NCBI GenBank assembly: GCA_965238045.1
Contig: CBDEGU010000012.1
Coordinates: forward strand, 806,001 to 870,000
DNA from: CBDEGU01 sp965238045
GTDB taxonomy: Bacteria; Acidobacteriota; Terriglobia; Bryobacterales; UBA6623
Direction: 5' to 3'
Length of the DNA stretch: 64,000 bases
Within the stretch, counting starts at the first letter, position 1, and each line of letters starts with the position of its first letter. Positions 45,463-54,257 of this stretch are shown piece by piece. The position numbers and the translations under genes were made by a program. The notes beneath the pieces were generated by a model. It did no database searches. It saw only the letters and a list, made by a program, of their open reading frames with translations, and had not been told where the DNA came from.

Positions 45463-46686
45463 ATGCCGAAATCTGGTAGGGTTACGAGCCGTTCATCGCA
45501 GTTCAGCCGCCGTTCCCTGTTAACCACGGCGTTAACAACGGCGGCAGCCGGTCTTGGGTGCGGATTCGAGCGTGGCGCCGCCACGGCCACGGCGCGGGAC
45601 CGTTCCCCCTCCCCAGGCAAGAAGCTCGCCTATGAACTGGTTCGGGCACAAGGTTCGCACCGCGAACTGGGCCGCCAGCACGGCGAACAGGCCACCGACT
45701 CTATCCGCGCGCACCTCGACCATATCGCTCGCGGCCAAAAACTCGGGGGCGCGCAACTGCGCGCGAAAGCGCTTCGCTTTCTGCCCCTGTTCGAGAAATA
45801 CTGCCCCCACCTGACGGAGGAAATCCGGGGCCTCGCCGAAGGAGCCGGCGTCGAGTTCGCCGAAGCTCTGGCATGCAACATCCGCGGCGAATTGGGGAAA
45901 GCTTCCGCCGCCGGCTGCACTACATACGTCGTCGGCAAGTCCGCCGCGGCCGGCAAGGAAATTCTCATCGGCCAGAACAGCGACATGTCTCAGCCCAATA
46001 TCGACATGGGTTACGTGCTCCATCTCAAGCCGAACGGCAAGCCCCAGGTTCTCATCTGGACCTTCGGCGGCATGATTGGCTATCACGGCATGAACAGCGC
46101 CGGCGTGGCCCACTTCGCCAACGCTCTAGGCGGAGGCCCCAAGGGCCGTTTCGCCATGCCCCACTACCCGGTCAAGCGATTGATGCTCGAATGCTCGACC
46201 CTTGATGAAGTGCGCGCTGTTTTCGACCGCGTACCGCTGGCCTCGAACGGCAACTACGTTGTCTGTGACCGGGATGGCGGCATCATCGATCTGGAAGCGA
46301 ATACGAATGGTCTTGAAATCGTCACCGACCGCGACAGAGGTTTCATCGCCCACACCAATCACTACCTCTGCCCTCGTTACGCGACCCAAAAGAACTTGCG
46401 CAATAGCCTGGCGGATTCGTTCCCGCGCCTGGAGCGCATGGACGGGATGATCCAGGCCGATGTCGGCTCGGTAACGGTGGATAAGATCAAGAGCTACCTC
46501 AGCGACCATTCCAACGGCCCCGCCAGCATTTGCCGCCACCCGAGCACGAAAGATCTGGCGAAAGGTTTCGAGACCGCCGGCCGTACCGTCGCCTCGCTCA
46601 TTGCCGAGCCCGCGAAGAACCGCATGCACGTGGCCCTGGGCAATCCCTGCTACAGCGACTACCAGATCTTCACGATGGACGCCTGA
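45463..46686 (+). CDS. Tat-exported C45-family acyltransferase/peptidase
   Basis: This 407-residue protein has a Tat signal (SRRSLLTTALTTAAAG) followed by a C45 (acyl-CoA:6-APA acyltransferase-like) NTN hydrolase. The expected nucleophile Cys is in AAGCTTYVVG (about residue 152). Conserved segments include AEALACNIRGELG, IGQNSDMSQPNIDMGYVLHL, GYHGMNSAGVAHFANALG and FIAHTNHYLCPRY. In the family the Cys becomes N-terminal after self-cleavage. I chose the ATG at 45463 because of the GGAGGG site spaced 4-5 bases upstream. The gene stands between PilZ and the frameshifted unknown. Confidence 0.82.
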   Translation: MPKSGRVTSRSSQFSRRSLLTTALTTAAAGLGCGFERGAATATARDRSPSPGKKLAYELVRAQGSHRELGRQHGEQATDSIRAHLDHIARGQKLGGAQLRAKALRFLPLFEKYCPHLTEEIRGLAEGAGVEFAEALACNIRGELGKASAAGCTTYVVGKSAAAGKEILIGQNSDMSQPNIDMGYVLHLKPNGKPQVLIWTFGGMIGYHGMNSAGVAHFANALGGGPKGRFAMPHYPVKRLMLECSTLDEVRAVFDRVPLASNGNYVVCDRDGGIIDLEANTNGLEIVTDRDRGFIAHTNHYLCPRYATQKNLRNSLADSFPRLERMDGMIQADVGSVTVDKIKSYLSDHSNGPASICRHPSTKDLAKGFETAGRTVASLIAEPAKNRMHVALGNPCYSDYQIFTMDA

Positions 46687-46862
46687 GCCTGCTCGCCGCT
46701 CGCATCGATCAGCGCGCCGCCACCGCGCAGCGCGTTCAAGCCAGCCCCGGCGGCGGTCGCATCATCCTACTGACGTACTCAGACGATCGGCGCCCAGCCG
46801 GGCTCTGGCCGTCCCTCGGCGTCACGGACTCGAAGAGCGGTCCGCTCTGGCATAGTAGTTGG

Positions 46863-48091
46863 ATGACGCGCCGCTCGTTTCTCTCCAGTGCCTCGCTGCC
46901 CTTGCTCGTCGCGCCGCGCCCGGCTGCGGCGCAAGGTCCTCCCAAAAAGATCGCCGCCGTCGTGACAGAGTACCGCAAGAGCTCTCACGCCGACGTCATC
47001 GTCGGCAAGTATCTTGAGGGCTTCCACCAGAACAGCCAGCCCCCCTATCCGAGATCGAAGATCGTTTCGCTCTACACCGCGCAGGTCCCCGCCAACGACC
47101 TGAGCCGCGAGATGTCAAGAAAACACAACTTACCGGTCTACCGGACGATCTACGAAACCCTCACGCAGGGGACCGGCCAATTAGCCGTCGATGGCGTCCT
47201 CATCATTGGCGAGCACGGCAACTATCCCTTGAACGATAAAGGTCAGAAACTCTACCCGCGATTTGAGTTGTTCCTTGAGGTCACCGACGTCTTCCGCCAG
47301 ACCGGCAAGACGGTTCCGGTTTACAACGACAAGCACCTCTCCTATAGCTGGCTGAAGGCAAAGCGCATGGTCGACATCTCACGCCAGATGCACTTCCCCA
47401 TGCTGGCGGGCTCTTCGGTACCGGTGGCGTTTCGCGTCCCGCTGGTGGACGTTCCTTGGGGCGCCCGCGTCCCCCACGCCGCCGCCATTGCCTTTGGCGG
47501 GCTCGAAGCCTACGGTTTTCATATGCTCGAATCGATCCAGGCCATGGTCGAGCGCCGCGAGGGGGGCGAGGTCGGTGTGTCGTCGGTGCAATGTCTTCAG
47601 GGCGAGGCCGTCTGGCAATTTCTCGACGCGAAACCCTGGGCCCGCACGCTGCTCGACGCCGCTCTGGCCCGTTGCATGACCCGCCAACCCGGCAACTTGC
47701 GCGAGATCGTCAAGAAACCCGCCGTCTTCTTGGTCAGCTATCGCGATGGTCTGCAAGCGGCCGACTTCATGCTCTCAGGCGCCGTCAAGGATGACTTCGC
47801 CGTCGCCGTTGCGGGCCAGAGCGCCCCCATCTCGACCCTATGCCGGCTCATGCGAAAACCGTATCACCAGCACTTCGGCTGCTTGATCAAGAATATTGAA
47901 AAGATGTTCGAGACCGGCACCCCCCCTATCCCGTCGAGCGCACTCTGCTCACAAGCGGAGTTCTCGATTTCTTGATGGAGTCGATCCTGCAAGGGAACCG
48001 GCGGATCGAAACACCCGAGTTGCGGGTTGCCTATCAAACTCCCAATCAGTCGCACTTCTGCCGGGAAGGATGGCCGGGCTGGGAAGGCTGA
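46863..48091 (+). pseudogene. Tat-exported unknown protein, frameshifted near the 3' end
   Basis: This gene is a paralogue of the 7286 gene. It starts with a Tat-like signal (MTRRSFLSSASLPLLVAPRPAAAQ) and carries the family blocks KIAAVVTEY, KIVSLYTAQ, VDGVLIIGEHGNYPLNDKGQ, LYPRF, VPVYNDKHLSYSW and PMLAGSSVPVAFR. At 47920-47926 the frame holds a run of seven C. With eight C's it would read ETGTPPYPVERTLLTSGVL, matching the paralogue (IERTLLTTGAL), and end at 48091. As written it stops at 47975. So a single base is missing, by mutation or by sequencing error. Function unknown. Confidence 0.72.
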
Positions 48092-48105
48092 CCGGCGACC
48101 CCGCT

Positions 48106-49995
48106 CTAGCGACGCCGCTCCAGCGTCACCAAAGCCGAAACACGCTTGCCATCGCGAAGCACCATCACCTCGACCTGCTGGCCCACCTTGCTTGCTCGCA
48201 ACGCATAGGTGAAGTCGTAGAGATTCTTGATCTCTCGCTCACCGAACTCGATCAGGATGTCACCGCCCCGCAAGCCCGCCTTCCCGGCCGGAGACCCCTC
48301 ACGAACATCGGCGAACTTCACACCGCTCTCCACCGGAGCGAAATCGGGTACGGATCCGAAATACGGGCCGTAGCCCCGCCCGCCCCCGCCAGATCGCGCC
48401 CCGCCGTGCGAGGTCTGCGCGACCTTGCGGAATTCCGGCCTGGCTCCGGCTTCCAGCAGCTCGCCCGCAACGTCGCCGATCATGTCGACAAGCCGCGCCG
48501 CCTTCGCCGCGTTGATCTTCTCCCAGGTGTCCGACGGCTTGTGATAGTCGCCGTGCAGTCCCGAGAAGAAAAACAGCACCGGGATCTGCTTGGACACGAA
48601 CGAAGTGTGGTCGCTGGCCGTGTAGCCGCCTTCTGAATAGGCAACCTCGAAGTCGTGACGCTCCTGCACGCGCTTGAGCAGTTCCTCAAACGTCGATCCC
48701 GTGCCCCTCCCGCCGACATAAACCTTCGACCCGGCAATTCGGCCGATCATGTCCATGTTGAGCATTCCGACGGCCCTGCCCATCGGCCGCGTCGGATGAT
48801 TCACCCAGTACGAGGATCCCAGCAGCCCGATCTCCTCGCCGCTAAAGGCAAGGAACAGCACGCCGCGTCGCAGCGTTCCCCGCCGCATCGAAAACATCCG
48901 CGCCAGCTCGATCAAGCCCGCCGTTCCAGACGCATTGTCATCCGCCCCAAGATGCGGTGTGCCGATCTTCGACGGCGCCAGCGAACTCTCATCGCCCAAG
49001 CCCAAATGGTCATAGTGAGCGCCGATCACGAGATACTCGTCCGTCTGGCCCGGCAGGTACCCAGCCACGTTGTGCACGGTTGCCTGTTTGCGGTCGATTT
49101 CTACTTCGATCGACAGCACCAGATCATCCGCCAGAGTGAACGATTGCGGCGACTTGCCCTCACGCATTTCCTTCTGAACATCCGCCAGCGACTTCCCCGC
49201 CCCCCGCAGCCAGCCGTCGGCGATCTCATTGCGAGCATGCAGCATCAAAATGCCGGCGTCCTCGGGTCCTGGAACGCCGCCGAACCTGACCAGCTCATCC
49301 GGCTCGCCCGCCTCTCGTTCGCCATTGACCAAAATCACCGCTTTCGCGCCGTGGTCCCGGGCGTTGATCGCCTTCGCTATGAGATGCGCATGGTGGGAAT
49401 AGCGTTTTTCCGCCGCCTCAAGCTTCCCCTGAAAATGCTCCGGCTCGTAGCGCAGCAGGACGACGATTCTCCCTTCGACAGCGAAATGCATGTAGTCGTC
49501 ATAGCCAAACTCCTCCGCCGACACGCCATAACCGGCGAATACCACCGGCCCGCTCACTGATCCGGAGGAAGAAAAATTCAGCGGCATGTAGTCGCGCCGC
49601 GGCCGCAGTGATTTCTCGCCCGCGCTTGAGCGGACAACGAAGTGATTGCGCTCGCCCAATTCCGCTCCCGTCGTCACCGTGAACGGCTGCAGATACGATC
49701 TGTCCCTGGCCCCCGGCTCCAGGCCGTATCGCTCGAACTGAGACGCGATGTAGCGTCCCGCTTTCTCCAGCTCCGGCGTGCCCGCGCCTCGCCCCTTCAT
49801 TGCCGGGGCCGCCAGCACCTTCACGTGTTCGATATACCGCGCCGCCTTGGCCTGATCGAGCCGGGCCGAAGCCCCATCCATGACCAGCGCGGCGAACATC
49901 GCCGCCAGCCCTAGCGCCACACCCGGCCAGCAAGCCCGCCATCCGGCGCCCAAACCGAACCCGCGGCCCGAGGCCGCCTCACCTCTCATTCGCAT
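48106..49995 (-). CDS. Exported M28 metallopeptidase with PA and PDZ domains
   Basis: This 629-residue zinc aminopeptidase-like protein has a signal or anchor helix (about residues 23-40) and a PA-like insert (about 150-290; VVFAGYGVSAEEFGYDDYM). The M28 core carries ligands in GAHYDHLG (His), LGADDNASG (Asp), FSGEEIGLLGS (Glu), LNMDMIGR (Asp) and ASDHTSF (His). A C-terminal PDZ-like domain (about 540-625; GSPAGKAGLRGGDILIEFG) follows. The family trims N-termini of peptides in the periplasm. It is close downstream of the DsbA-like gene (9 bases), so both may form an envelope unit. Confidence 0.92.
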   Translation of the reverse strand: MRMRGEAASGRGFGLGAGWRACWPGVALGLAAMFAALVMDGASARLDQAKAARYIEHVKVLAAPAMKGRGAGTPELEKAGRYIASQFERYGLEPGARDRSYLQPFTVTTGAELGERNHFVVRSSAGEKSLRPRRDYMPLNFSSSGSVSGPVVFAGYGVSAEEFGYDDYMHFAVEGRIVVLLRYEPEHFQGKLEAAEKRYSHHAHLIAKAINARDHGAKAVILVNGEREAGEPDELVRFGGVPGPEDAGILMLHARNEIADGWLRGAGKSLADVQKEMREGKSPQSFTLADDLVLSIEVEIDRKQATVHNVAGYLPGQTDEYLVIGAHYDHLGLGDESSLAPSKIGTPHLGADDNASGTAGLIELARMFSMRRGTLRRGVLFLAFSGEEIGLLGSSYWVNHPTRPMGRAVGMLNMDMIGRIAGSKVYVGGRGTGSTFEELLKRVQERHDFEVAYSEGGYTASDHTSFVSKQIPVLFFFSGLHGDYHKPSDTWEKINAAKAARLVDMIGDVAGELLEAGARPEFRKVAQTSHGGARSGGGGRGYGPYFGSVPDFAPVESGVKFADVREGSPAGKAGLRGGDILIEFGEREIKNLYDFTYALRASKVGQQVEVMVLRDGKRVSALVTLERRR

Positions 49996-50004
49996 GTCTG
50001 GGGA

Positions 50005-51000
50005 TCACTGTTGACCGGGAAAGGCAACTTCAATTTCACAACCGCAATCGTCGCCCGCGTTCTTGGTTACTTTCTGGTATTCGATCTCGTGGTCGATGAT
50101 GGCCTTGAGTTTCTCCCACGGCAAACTGCCCTTCAGCAAACGGCCATTCAAGAAAATCGTGGGAGTGGACGAGACACCGATCGCGCGGCCGGTCTTAATC
50201 GACGCCTGGACGACTTCCTCCGTATTTCGCCCGTCGATGCATGGCATCAGCTTCAACGAGTCCAGACCCGCCGCCGCGGCGAACTCGCCGATCTTGTCCG
50301 CCAGGTTCTCCGGCGTCAATTTACTCTGCTGCTCGAAAATCCAGTCATGGTATTTCCAGAAAGCTTCCGGCTCCATCCGGTAGATACACTGCCCCGCGAC
50401 GGCTGCATCCTTCGCCCACTTATGCATCGGGAGTGGAAAATCGTAAAAATAGACCCGCACCTGCTCCGGATACGCCTCCGCCACCTGCGTGCGCAGCAGC
50501 TTCGCCTCCTTGGCGCAGTAGGGACATTGAAAGTCGCTGAACGCCGCGATCACCACCGGCGCGCCTTGCTTGCCGAAACCCGGCTTGCCGCGGTTGTCCA
50601 TCGCTTCCAGGTTCTTGTGAAACGGGTTCTTCGAGATCTCTCGCGTCACGCCCTCGACAATCTTCCGACCGTCCTTGGAGACATAAAAGAGCCTGTCTCG
50701 CGATTGAAAGCGGTTCGACATCCGAACCGTGGTTTCTAGCAGTCCCTCGATCAATGACGGCTTGAAGTCGCCGATCTGGACGGTCACTTCGGGCGAAAGA
50801 ATATAGAGGTGACGCAGATAGAATTCAAAATCCTTCTTGTCGAGAGCATTCGTCGGGCCCGCGGGCGCGTCCTCCTCCACTGAATCAAGCGGAGAGAACG
50901 CTTCCTGCGCCAGCACCGGGTGCGGGCTGGCCACCCAGGCAAGCAGGATCGCGAAATAGAAGAGATGCACCAAATCAAGTCGCTGCCCGCCAACCATCAT
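50005..51000 (-). CDS. Exported DsbA-like thioredoxin-fold protein
   Basis: This 331-residue protein has a signal peptide (residues 10-31, ending VLAQEA), a roughly 110-residue extra N-terminal domain and a C-terminal DsbA domain with active site DFQCPYCAKE (about residue 155). The cis-Pro loop is SSTPTIFLNG. Such DsbA relatives (as in the BdbD/DsbA-like group) form or isomerise disulfides in the envelope. The C-terminal DDCGC motif is unusual. The gene precedes the M28 peptidase on the same strand. It is the only disulfide-forming candidate seen here, which is relevant for the Cys-rich peptide at 9.8 kb. Confidence 0.9.
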   Translation of the reverse strand: MMVGGQRLDLVHLFYFAILLAWVASPHPVLAQEAFSPLDSVEEDAPAGPTNALDKKDFEFYLRHLYILSPEVTVQIGDFKPSLIEGLLETTVRMSNRFQSRDRLFYVSKDGRKIVEGVTREISKNPFHKNLEAMDNRGKPGFGKQGAPVVIAAFSDFQCPYCAKEAKLLRTQVAEAYPEQVRVYFYDFPLPMHKWAKDAAVAGQCIYRMEPEAFWKYHDWIFEQQSKLTPENLADKIGEFAAAAGLDSLKLMPCIDGRNTEEVVQASIKTGRAIGVSSTPTIFLNGRLLKGSLPWEKLKAIIDHEIEYQKVTKNAGDDCGCEIEVAFPGQQ

Positions 51001-51169
51001 GGTCTCTATTCTATCCTAGCGCCTGGCACCGTCAGAGTTGTCCAATGCAAGATGGTCCTGAAAGGGGGAAGTGGTGGACCGGAGGCCTCGCAAATCGAGA
51101 GGTGCATAATCTTGGACCCATGTAGGACCCTTGGACCGGGGGCTGCGGGTGGTAAGTGGTTGAAAACAA

Positions 51170-51247
51170 TGGTAGGCTCGTCGGGACTCGAACCCGAGAC
51201 CTCTACCGTGTCAAGGTAGCGCTCTAACCAAGCTGAGCTACGAGCCT
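51170..51247 (-). tRNA. tRNA-Val (GAC)
   Basis: The minus strand folds as a 75-base tRNA (51247 down to 51173) plus an encoded CCA (to 51170). The acceptor arm is AGGCTCG paired with CGAGCCT, the D arm GCTC/GAGC, the anticodon stem CTACC/GGTAG with loop TTGACAC (anticodon GAC, Val), and the T arm TCGGG-TTCGAGT-CCCGA. All stems pair fully. Confidence 0.95.
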
Positions 51248-51536
51248 ATGCAAATCATCCTAGCATGGCCCGAATTCTCCTGTCGATGCACCGCTCAGCG
51301 GTCCACAACCATGACCCACAGCGTGGTCCGCGGCCGAGAACGGCACGGCAAGAAACGCCGTGCCCATCTCGCCCGAACCTTGACATCCATCGGTTGGTGG
51401 TATTTCTCCTAGGCCATTCAGTACTAAGGAAGATCGCGCTTCACGCGGGCGCCCACTCAAATGTTTCTAAGTGCTAAAAACCACACGATTCGGTGGACAT
51501 GTTTCCTCAGATAGGAAGATCTCTCCTTTAGGATTA
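51248..51536. other. Intergenic region, no gene seen
   Basis: About 290 bases between the tRNA and the promoter of the response regulator. No convincing gene or repeat was found. Confidence 0.35.
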
Positions 51537-51575
51537 TTGACATAGTACTCTTGGGACTCTAGAATATCCTAGAGT
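51537..51575 (+). promoter_or_regulatory. Sigma70-type promoter with inverted repeat over the -10
   Basis: TTGACA (51537-51542), a 17-base spacer, then TAGAAT (51560-51565). An inverted repeat ACTCTAG (51556-51562) / CTAGAGT (51569-51575) with a 6-base loop covers the -10 region, so a repressor or autoregulator could occlude it. The regulator ATG is at 51683, so the leader is about 110 bases. Confidence 0.65.
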
Positions 51576-51682
51576 AGTACTTTTGAAACGCTAAGCTGTC
51601 CCATTTATGCGACGAGTTGTCCCGGTGTCCGCGCGGCGAGCGGAGATCTCTGTTTAGATCTCGGCTAGGCCAACAAATAAAT

Positions 51683-52390
51683 ATGCCACAAGCTCAAAAC
51701 ATTCAAGATTCGGACACTGGAGCAGGCGATGACGCGGGCGAGACCATCAAGATTATACTAGCCGACGACCACACGATCTTCCGCGATGGCCTCCGCCGTC
51801 TCCTCTCGCTTGAAACGGACATGGAGATCGTCGCCGAGGCAAAGGATGGCTCGGAAGTACTGGGCCTGCTAGACGAGTACGAGCCAGACATCTTGCTGCT
51901 GGATCTCCGGATGCCTGGTGTCGACGGACTTTCGGTGCTGCAGCGCATCCAGACGCAAAAGGTCAAGACGAAGATCATTGTTCTGACCGCCTCGGAGGAC
52001 GAGGGCGAGTACGTCCAGGCTATGAAGTATGGTACCTCGGGCATCGTCCTAAAGCAGACCGCGACCGACCTTCTCATCAAGAGCATCCGCAAGGTCCATG
52101 AGGGCGAGATCTGGCTGGATTCGCGGACGACCGCGGCGGTCATGAGACAGTTCGCCGCGCCAAGCGACCCCGGACTTCGCGAGCGTGAAAAACCTTCCCT
52201 AAGCAATCGAGAACGCGAGATCGTGGCCTGTGTCGCTCAGGGCTTCAAGAACAAAGAGATCGCCGAAAAGATGTTCATCAGCGAACAGACCGTCAAGAAC
52301 CACCTCCACAACATCTTTGACAAGCTTGGCGTCTCCGACCGCCTCGAGCTGGCTCTGTACGCTATTCACCGCAATATCCGCCCGGTTTAG
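51683..52390 (+). CDS. NarL/FixJ-type response regulator
   Basis: This 235-residue protein has an N-terminal receiver domain (about 22-140): IKIILADDHTIFRDGLRRLL with the acidic pair, the phospho-acceptor Asp at residue 74 in LLLDLRMPG, TASEDE near the Thr switch and LKQTATDL with the Lys. A C-terminal LuxR-type helix-turn-helix follows (about 170-228: LSNREREIVACVAQGFKNKEI, then SEQTVKNHLHNIFDKLGV). The ATG at 51683 was taken because of conserved length. No histidine kinase gene lies beside it, so it is an orphan. The promoter region has an inverted repeat that could be its own operator. Confidence 0.92.
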   Translation: MPQAQNIQDSDTGAGDDAGETIKIILADDHTIFRDGLRRLLSLETDMEIVAEAKDGSEVLGLLDEYEPDILLLDLRMPGVDGLSVLQRIQTQKVKTKIIVLTASEDEGEYVQAMKYGTSGIVLKQTATDLLIKSIRKVHEGEIWLDSRTTAAVMRQFAAPSDPGLREREKPSLSNREREIVACVAQGFKNKEIAEKMFISEQTVKNHLHNIFDKLGVSDRLELALYAIHRNIRPV

Positions 52391-52424
52391 CCGCCCACCC
52401 GCCCGACTCCTGTACCGCCTGCTA

Positions 52425-52590
52425 GTCTGCATTTTCCATCACGTAGCGAGGGCAAAGTGCGTGAGAGGCCCGTCAGCAAGAGGCGCCCGCCGCTTGACGA
52501 GCGCAGCCGCGCTTGACAGCCGTACTTGACGCTGCGTTGAGCCCAGCGAGCAAGCGCAACGATGGAACGGCGGGCCATCGCGTGCTTCGC
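52425..52590. mobile_element. MITE copy 2, degenerate
   Basis: The left end reads GTCTGCATTTTCCATCACG, a diverged form of the TIR seen in copies 1 and 3, with TA (52423-52424) before it. The body shares the GCCGCTTGACGAGCGCAG and GCGAGCAAGCGCAACGA blocks with copies 1 and 3, but after GCGTGCTTCG (about 52590) the sequence diverges, so the right TIR is lost. Confidence 0.55.
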
Positions 52591-52736
52591 GGGATCCACC
52601 GCGCGATCCCCAAAGCTGATGAAGTTGGTCAGCCGCCTGACTGGCGGCAGCGCCTCGAACGTTCGGGCCATCTTCGGCTCCCTGGTCTTCTAGAACCGTT
52701 TGCCATCCTCTTCTCCTCAAGTGAAGAGAATGGGAC

Positions 52737-54230
52737 CTAGGCTAGCAACCCCTTGACGAGGTTGCCGTGAACATCGGTAAGCCGGAAGTGACGTCCCTGG
52801 TATTTGAAGGTGAGCTTCTTGTGATCGATGCCCAGCAAGTGCATCATCGTGGCGTGCAGATCGTGAACGTGCACCGGGTCCTTGGTGATGTTGTAGCTGA
52901 AGTCGTCGGTCTCGCCGTAGGTGATCCCTGCCTTGACGCCCCCGCCCGCCATCCAGAGAGTGAAGCAGCGCGGGTGGTGGTCGCGGCCGTAGTCATCGTC
53001 GGTGAGTTTGCCCTGGCTGTAGACGCTGCGGCCGAACTCGCCGCCCCACACAACGAGCGTGTCTTCGAGCAGGCCGCGTTGTTTCAGATCCTGGACGAGG
53101 GCGGCCGTGGCCTGGTCGGTATCCTTGCACTGCGCGCGGATGCCCTTGGGCAAGCCAGTGTGCTGGTCCCACCCGCGGTGAAAGAGCTGGATGAAGCGCA
53201 CGCCGCGCTCGGCCAGGCGGCGGGCCAGCAGGCAATTCGCGGCATAGGTTCCGGGCTTGCGTGAGTCGGGGCCGTAGAGCTGGAACGTGCTCTCGGGCTC
53301 TTTCGACAAGTCGGTCAGGTCGGGGACCGAACTCTGCATGCGGTAGGCCATCTCGTACTGCGCGATGCGGGTCGATATTTCCGGGTCACCGTATTCGTCG
53401 AATTTGAGCTGATTGAGCTTACCGGCATCGTCGAGGAAGCGGCGGCGCATGGCGTTGCTGATACCCGGAGGGTTGGAGAGATACAGGACCGGGTCGCCGA
53501 CCGAGCGGAATTTCACTCCCTGGTAACGCGTCGGCAGGAAGCCGCTTCCCCACAAGCGGTCATAGAGGGGCTGGCCGCTGCGTCCCGAGCCGCTCGACAC
53601 CATGACGACGAACGAGGGCAGATCCTTGTTGAGCGTGCCCAGCCCGTAGGAGAGCCAGGCGCCGATGCTGGGCCGGCCCGCGAGCTGGAAGCCCGTCTGG
53701 AAGAACGTGACCGCCGGGTCGTGATTAATAGCCTGCGTGTGCATCGACTTGATGAACGTCAGATCGTCGGCAAGCTTGGCCGTGTGCGGCAGCAGGTCGC
53801 TGACCCAGGCGCCGGACTCGCCGCGCCGCTCGAAGTTGAAGATCGTCGGCGCTACGGGGAAGCTGGTCTGCGTCGCGGTCATGCCGGTCAGCCGCTGCCC
53901 CATGCGGATCGAGGCGGGCAGCTCGGTGGCGCGCATCTTGTCGAGCTTGGGCTTGTAGTCGTAGAGGTCCATCTGCGACGGGCCGCCGGACTGAAATAGA
54001 TAGATAACGCGCTTGGCCTTCGCCGCGAAATGAGGAAGGCCGGGAAGGCCGCCCGAGGACGCGCTGTCGCCGCCGGTGGTCGCCGCGGCGAGGCCGTCAT
54101 TCTGAAACAGGCTGGCAAGAACGGCCGTGCCGATACCCGCCGCCGAGCGTCCGAAGAAGTGACGCCGGGTCGTCTCGAGGTAGCGTTCGCGTAACGGATT
54201 CATGGGCGTCTCCTGTGAACGGTGTATCAT
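52737..54230 (-). CDS. DUF1501-family exported protein
   Basis: This 497-residue protein belongs to the DUF1501 (sulfatase-like fold) group that is usually encoded next to DUF1549/DUF1553 proteins. Conserved features are RRHFFGRSAAGIGTAVLA (Tat-like start), KRVIYLFQSGGPSQMDLYDYKP, FVVMVSSGSGRSGQPLYDRLWG, VVWGGEFGRSVYSQGK and GRDHHPRCFTLWMAGGGVKAG, with the catalytic-like DFSYNITKDPVHVHDLHATMM near the end. The role in these pairs is unknown. The gene follows the PSD1 gene by 27 bases and forms one operon with it. Confidence 0.9.
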   Translation of the reverse strand: MIHRSQETPMNPLRERYLETTRRHFFGRSAAGIGTAVLASLFQNDGLAAATTGGDSASSGGLPGLPHFAAKAKRVIYLFQSGGPSQMDLYDYKPKLDKMRATELPASIRMGQRLTGMTATQTSFPVAPTIFNFERRGESGAWVSDLLPHTAKLADDLTFIKSMHTQAINHDPAVTFFQTGFQLAGRPSIGAWLSYGLGTLNKDLPSFVVMVSSGSGRSGQPLYDRLWGSGFLPTRYQGVKFRSVGDPVLYLSNPPGISNAMRRRFLDDAGKLNQLKFDEYGDPEISTRIAQYEMAYRMQSSVPDLTDLSKEPESTFQLYGPDSRKPGTYAANCLLARRLAERGVRFIQLFHRGWDQHTGLPKGIRAQCKDTDQATAALVQDLKQRGLLEDTLVVWGGEFGRSVYSQGKLTDDDYGRDHHPRCFTLWMAGGGVKAGITYGETDDFSYNITKDPVHVHDLHATMMHLLGIDHKKLTFKYQGRHFRLTDVHGNLVKGLLA

Positions 54231-54257
54231 GGCTCACGGGCACGGCATGGCGTGCCC

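Noticed and set aside
51001..51250. Integrated element at the tRNA-Val gene
   Set aside because: No integrase, no direct duplication of the tRNA 3' end and no phage genes are nearby.
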